A stretch of 64,000 nucleotides of DNA from Pseudomonas frederiksbergensis (GTDB taxonomy: Bacteria; Pseudomonadota; Gammaproteobacteria; Pseudomonadales; Pseudomonadaceae): assembly GCF_003732275.1 (NCBI RefSeq), contig NZ_MOBM01000006.1, positions 186,001-250,000 on the forward strand. The letters are read 5' to 3'. Positions 60,604-64,000 of this stretch are shown here, one piece after another. The position numbers were made by a program, and so were the translations under genes. The notes beneath the pieces are model-generated. The model was not told the DNA's origin and made no database searches. It was given only the letters and a program-made list of their open reading frames with translations. The number at the start of each line of letters is the position of its first letter. The stretch's first letter is position 1.

Positions 60604-60879
60604 ATGCGTAAACCAGAACTCGCCGCTGCAATCGCGGAAAAAGCGGACCTCACCAAAGAACAGGCCAACCGCGTTCTCAACGCCGTTCTCGAAGAAATCA
60701 CCGGCGCTCTGCACCGCAAAGACAGCGTCACGCTGGTGGGCTTCGGTACCTTCCTGCAACGCCATCGCGGTGCCCGCACCGGCAAAAACCCGCAAACCGG
60801 TGAGCCAGTCAAAATCAAGGCCAGCAACACTGTTGCGTTCAAGCCAGGCAAATCGTTGAAAGACAGCGTTAATCCATAA
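60604..60879 (+). CDS. HU-family DNA-binding protein
   Basis: 91 residues. Histone-like dimer that bends DNA. Conserved KADLTKEQANRVLNAVLEEI, VGFGTFLQRHRGARTGKNPQ (DNA-binding arm) and VKIKASNTVAFKPGKSLKD. Same locus as PA5348, next to rubredoxin reductase; Pseudomonas carries several HU genes and I do not assign a subunit name. A GCTGTTC/GAACAGC inverted repeat (60544-60563) lies in its 5' region. Confidence 0.93.
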   Translation: MRKPELAAAIAEKADLTKEQANRVLNAVLEEITGALHRKDSVTLVGFGTFLQRHRGARTGKNPQTGEPVKIKASNTVAFKPGKSLKDSVNP

Positions 60880-60918
60880 TTGCGGCGAACTCCCGGAAAA
60901 AACGGGGAGAACCGTATT

Positions 60919-60960
60919 GAAAAATGGGCACGCCGATTGAATCGGGTGCCCATTTTTTTG
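60919..60960 (+). terminator. Rho-independent terminator after the HU gene
   Basis: ATGGGCAC / GTGCCCAT stem, 13-base loop, then a run of T; A-rich on the left side, so it may also serve the convergent ComJ-like gene. Confidence 0.9.
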
Positions 60961-61020
60961 CTTTTCCGGTAACTGAATTATTGTCCTATTTATCAAGGCC
61001 AAGCTCGACCTTTGAACTTC

Positions 61021-61311
61021 TCAGCAGAGGATGCAGTTTTCCACATGATGGCTATCAGTGACATGAAGCGGCACGGCGATGCAGCGCTGGGTGGTGGGGT
61101 CGAAGCTGTCTTCCAGTTTCAGGTGCGCGTTTGCCCCGAAAGCTTCTTCGGATATAGGGTCAAACACAACGTAATTGCTATGAATGATCGCGCACTGCTG
61201 CTCCAGGTTAACCTTGTCCCACTGGCTTGAGGTTTCGTCGAAGGTTCGTGAGCGGAATTGAATCTGGCTGTGGGAGATTAATAGGTCCACAGTTTGAGCT
61301 ATCTTTTTCAT
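61021..61311 (-). CDS. ComJ/Nin-like protein, short form
   Basis: 96 residues. The start resembles ComJ (Nin), the inhibitor of the NucA nuclease: DLLISHSQIQFRSRTFD, a Trp (WDKVN), VFDPISEEAFGANAHLKL and IAVPLHVTD. Family members I know continue for about 40 more residues; this one stops right after HHVENCILC. GAGG lies seven bases before the ATG. It is the third minus-strand gene after the RHS toxin and its TPR neighbour, a usual place for spare immunity genes. Probably truncated or a minimal relative; the family match is tentative. Confidence 0.55.
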   Translation of the reverse strand: MKKIAQTVDLLISHSQIQFRSRTFDETSSQWDKVNLEQQCAIIHSNYVVFDPISEEAFGANAHLKLEDSFDPTTQRCIAVPLHVTDSHHVENCILC

Positions 61312-61377
61312 CCGTAAACCTCGATCGGCATCCCTGCTCGGTTTCTTCGACGCGTCGGCTAGAGCCCTCGGCCTTGG

Positions 61378-61812
61378 TCAGGCTTTTTTCTCTAAATAGA
61401 ACTTCAGATATTTTTTTGGTCTCTCTTGAAAGGCGCGTGCCTTACCGAAGCTATAAGCATCGTCAAAGTATTTATAAGCCTGTGAATAATCTTTCAGTTC
61501 AAAGTAGACCATTCCCAAGTTGATCAACGGACCTGTATCGATATCTGACTCTCGGCCATCCAGGGTCTTTTGCGCCCAATCTTTAGCGGTCTCGAAGTCA
61601 CCGTTGTCGAAGTGCAGGTTGAAAAAAGAACCTGTGACCCATGACGACAAAGGTGTCCATTCAAGTTTTGGCTCAGGAAGCAAGTCCCATGCTTTTTGGT
61701 ACAAGGCTTGGGCTTCATCTTTTTTGTTTTGCTCATCGAGCTCATTGCCCGAGGCCATGATGGCCATTATTTCATCTGCCAACGTGGGGTTTTTATCTGC
61801 TAAATCTTTCAT
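61378..61812 (-). CDS. TPR protein, likely immunity to the RHS nuclease
   Basis: 144 residues, about three tetratricopeptide-like helix pairs: MASGNELDEQNKKDEAQALY, FNLHFDNGDFETAKDWAQKT and PLINLGMVYFELKDYSQAYK, ending in basic ERPKKYLKFYLEKKA. LPEPKLEWTPLSSWVTGSF in the middle is a pattern I associate with immunity proteins that follow Pseudomonas RHS genes. Cytoplasmic, no signal peptide. AAAGGA seven bases before the ATG; it starts 14 bases after the RHS stop, so it is the best candidate for the cognate immunity gene. AT-rich. Confidence 0.72.
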   Translation of the reverse strand: MKDLADKNPTLADEIMAIMASGNELDEQNKKDEAQALYQKAWDLLPEPKLEWTPLSSWVTGSFFNLHFDNGDFETAKDWAQKTLDGRESDIDTGPLINLGMVYFELKDYSQAYKYFDDAYSFGKARAFQERPKKYLKFYLEKKA

Positions 61813-61826
61813 ATAACAATCCTTTC

Positions 61827-64000
61827 CTAATATATGGGTTTTTCAGCTGGGCCGATAAAATCGCCGGGATCCCTGTATCGGTCCGTGAGTAGTGCACCTT
61901 TGGACCGGTTGTGGGAATAGTATTCCAGCTCATAGTTATCTGGGTCGCGCATCCATCCCCTCACTTCTTTGGTTTTGGCACCATGGAAACCGCCTTTAGA
62001 GTTCCAATATTTAACGGCATCTGTTTTATGCGCCATGTCAGCGTCTTTAATCGAATACCATTTCTTGTCGGTACTCTGGAATCTCATGTTTTTCCCTGAA
62101 CCAATTATTTTATTTTCGGCTCTCATCCGCGCTATCACGGCTTTCCCTGTACGGCTGCTCTTCCCAGGCGTTCTGCCTACAGAGTTTAGGCGGCAAGACA
62201 GGCCCAGTGGATCGATCCATTCGAAAGGATTGGGGCTGTATGCGTAAAAATTTAAACTGCCGTTTAGACCTATCGGATCCGGCGTCGTAAACCGGCCCAC
62301 ATCCGGATCATAAAACCTGAACGTATTGAAATGCAGCCCCGTCTCCCGGTCCAGGTACTGCCCCTGAAACCTCAGGTTCTGCTCTTCAATGTAGTACGGC
62401 TCACGTACCTCTTCTAACGTGTTGCCCCACACCCGATAAGTTGCCTGCCAGACGTTGTGGCCGTCCGCCTCAGTGAGCTGTTCCGGCAGGCCGTTGAGGT
62501 CGTTGTGGTAATAGCGGATTTTTTGCAGCGGGCCGGTGCCGTCGACTCGGGCCAGGGGTTCGTAACCTTCGCCTTCGTAGAGGTAAAGGCTGGCCTGCTG
62601 ATGGCGATGCTCCTGCAACAGACGCAAGCCGTCCCAGGTGAAGCGGGTTTCACCGAGGGGGTAGCCGTTGGTGTCGTGCTCGGTCTTTTCAATGCGTCGG
62701 CCCAGTGGGTCGTAGGTCATCCTGAGCACGCTGCCGTTTTCATTGCGCACTTCAATCAATCGGCTTTCGGCGTCGTAATCGAAGCGCTGCCGGCCCCGTT
62801 TAGCGCTGCGTTTTTCGATCATCCGGCCAAAGGCGTCGTAGCGGTAACGCTTGTCCTGATAGGTCAGCAGTTTGTTGTGCACTACCAGCCCGGCGCCGGG
62901 TTGTGGGCCGTCCAGCAGGTTGGCGGCGGCGTCGTAGGCGAAGGTTTCGCGCTGGCCGTGCAGGCTGTCCTGGCTGGCGATGATGCGGCCAGTGGCGTCG
63001 TAGTGCAGCAGTTGGCGGTGTTGCGCGGCGGGTTGCTGGTCAAGTTTGCCGATCAGGTTGTCGGCGGGGTCGTACTCGAAGTGCTTTTGCACGGCCGCCG
63101 GCATCAGCGAGGGCTGGCTGGTGTGACGGCGTTGGCGTGAACGCAAGCGGCCGCTGCGGTCGTATTCGCTGCCGGTGCTGATCTGGCCCTGGGTGCGCAG
63201 CACTTCGCGGTGCAGGCGGTCGCGTTCGAAGTCGCTGATGACTTGGCCGTCGAGGTTGATCTGGTGCAGATGACCACTGCCGTAGTACAGGCGATTGATC
63301 CAGCGGCCGTCGGGCAGTTGGGTCTGGATCAGGTTGCCGAGTTCGTCGTAGTGGTAGTGCAGGTTGCCGGCCGCGCTTTGTTCTTTGAGCAACTGGCCGA
63401 GGGCGTCGTAGGCGAAGCTCAGGGTTTGTGCGTTGCCCTGGTGGTCAGTGAAGGTGACGGCGGTGAGCTGGTCCAGTGGGTCGTAGGTGTAGTCGGTGCG
63501 GCCATCGTCGGTGACTTTGGCGATCAGCCGGCCAACGGCGTCGCGCTCCAGTCGATGAACGATGGGGGCCGGAAGTGCTTCGGGAACGACGGCCAGGCCG
63601 CTGCCGTAAGGCGCCGGCACAGCCGTGACCGCCGCGACGTTATCCAGCAGGTCATAGGTGTAGCGTTTGGCGCTGCCATCCAGATCCTGTTGTTCGGTCA
63701 GCCGATCCCCAGCGTCCCAGGCAAACCGATAACTCTCGCCGTTCTCATTGGTCAGCGCTTGCAGCCGCCCGTAGCGGTCATACCCGAACTGCACCTGCCG
63801 GCCATGGGCGTCGGTACGCTGACGCACCTGGCCGCGACGGTTGTGTTGATAGAGCGTGGTGTGCCCGGCCGGGTCGGTATAACCGGTCAACTGGCCGCTG
63901 ACGTCGCGCTGATACTGCTCGGTGCGCCCGTCCGGTAATTGGCTGCTGAGCAACCGTCCCTGGGCGTCGTAGCTGAACTGGGTGCGTTCGCCGAGGGCAT
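61827..64000 (-). CDS. RHS repeat protein with GH-E-like nuclease tip (5' end outside window)
   Basis: At least 724 residues, open to the right edge. YD repeats throughout (for example YDPLDQLTAVTFTD), then the core RFQGQYLDRETGLHFNTFRF, TTPDPIGLNGSLN and WIDPLGLSC, the usual boundary to the toxin tip. The last 125 residues have KAVIARMRAENK, DKKWYSIKDADMAHKTDAVK, EVRGWMRDP and YELEYYSHNRSKGA: a histidine, a glutamate and a NRS triplet in the order of the GH-E/HNH-ENDO VII nuclease families, so DNA or RNA cleavage in the target cell is likely. Unlike the RHS locus at 9-13 kb, the shell here is GC-rich and only the tip and downstream genes are AT-rich. Confidence 0.85.
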   Translation of the reverse strand, partial: ALGERTQFSYDAQGRLLSSQLPDGRTEQYQRDVSGQLTGYTDPAGHTTLYQHNRRGQVRQRTDAHGRQVQFGYDRYGRLQALTNENGESYRFAWDAGDRLTEQQDLDGSAKRYTYDLLDNVAAVTAVPAPYGSGLAVVPEALPAPIVHRLERDAVGRLIAKVTDDGRTDYTYDPLDQLTAVTFTDHQGNAQTLSFAYDALGQLLKEQSAAGNLHYHYDELGNLIQTQLPDGRWINRLYYGSGHLHQINLDGQVISDFERDRLHREVLRTQGQISTGSEYDRSGRLRSRQRRHTSQPSLMPAAVQKHFEYDPADNLIGKLDQQPAAQHRQLLHYDATGRIIASQDSLHGQRETFAYDAAANLLDGPQPGAGLVVHNKLLTYQDKRYRYDAFGRMIEKRSAKRGRQRFDYDAESRLIEVRNENGSVLRMTYDPLGRRIEKTEHDTNGYPLGETRFTWDGLRLLQEHRHQQASLYLYEGEGYEPLARVDGTGPLQKIRYYHNDLNGLPEQLTEADGHNVWQATYRVWGNTLEEVREPYYIEEQNLRFQGQYLDRETGLHFNTFRFYDPDVGRFTTPDPIGLNGSLNFYAYSPNPFEWIDPLGLSCRLNSVGRTPGKSSRTGKAVIARMRAENKIIGSGKNMRFQSTDKKWYSIKDADMAHKTDAVKYWNSKGGFHGAKTKEVRGWMRDPDNYELEYYSHNRSKGALLTDRYRDPGDFIGPAEKPIY

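Noticed and set aside
61227..61523. Plus-strand frame between the ComJ-like and TPR genes
   Set aside because: It overlaps two better-supported minus-strand genes with ribosome sites and shows no recognisable domain.

Overview
The window looks like chromosome of a fluorescent-group Pseudomonas. The evidence is high-GC coding DNA, many copies of the short palindromic repeats typical of these genomes (core TGTGGGAGCGAGCCTGCTCGCGA and a second family with core GTAGGAGCTGCCGAAGGCTGCGATC), and gene neighbourhoods that I recognise from Pseudomonas: uvrD, rccR-pycR-pycAB, aspA-LysR-purEK, pstSCAB-phoU, phoBR, ubiCA and rubA-rubredoxin reductase-HU. In P. aeruginosa these sets lie on the replichore arm close to oriC; I infer the same here.

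Layout. 1-8.6 kb: a cut-off CPA2 cation/proton antiporter, a SUKH-type protein, a Tim44-domain protein, UvrD helicase and a PAS-GGDEF-EAL protein. 8.6-13.3 kb: a low-GC RHS polymorphic-toxin locus on the minus strand, broken into three reading frames, with a distinctive toxin tip and a likely membrane-anchored immunity protein. 13.6-19.4 kb: the RpiR-type regulator RccR with a perfect operator palindrome upstream, PycR, and the two-subunit pyruvate carboxylase. 19.6-24 kb: a small autotransporter, an amino-acid ABC permease and binding protein without an ATPase, and divergent homocysteine methyltransferase. 24-31 kb: two GNAT acetyltransferases and PaiB in one operon, a divergent MocR regulator whose linker DNA is a tandem array of DnaA-box-like sequences, then a polyamine-binding protein, an acetylpolyamine amidohydrolase and an AraC regulator. 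31-36.8 kb: asparaginase, alanine/glycine symporter, aspartase and a HypT-like LysR regulator. 36.8-37.4 kb: an AT-rich orphan metzincin-type metallopeptidase. 37.7-43.7 kb: purEK behind a leader with tandem terminator-like hairpins, a 131-bp element with terminal inverted repeats, and several small or metabolic genes. 43.8-56.9 kb: the phosphate regulon (pstSCAB-phoU, a response regulator, an M23 peptidase, a CBS-domain membrane protein, phoR, phoB) with recognisable Pho boxes. 57-61 kb: ubiCA, rubredoxin, its reductase and an HU protein. 61-64 kb: the 3' end of a second RHS toxin gene with a GH-E-like nuclease tip, a TPR protein and a short ComJ-like protein.

How the genes fit together. Phosphate uptake and its sensor pair form one functional block. 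Aspartase, asparaginase and the symporter suggest amino-acid use as carbon and nitrogen, feeding fumarate into central metabolism, where pyruvate carboxylase and RccR control anaplerosis. The 24-31 kb block contains both candidate acetylating (GNAT) and deacetylating (AphA) enzymes for polyamines. The two RHS loci at opposite ends are the accessory, competition-related parts of the window. I saw no tRNA, rRNA, CRISPR array, prophage or complete insertion sequence.
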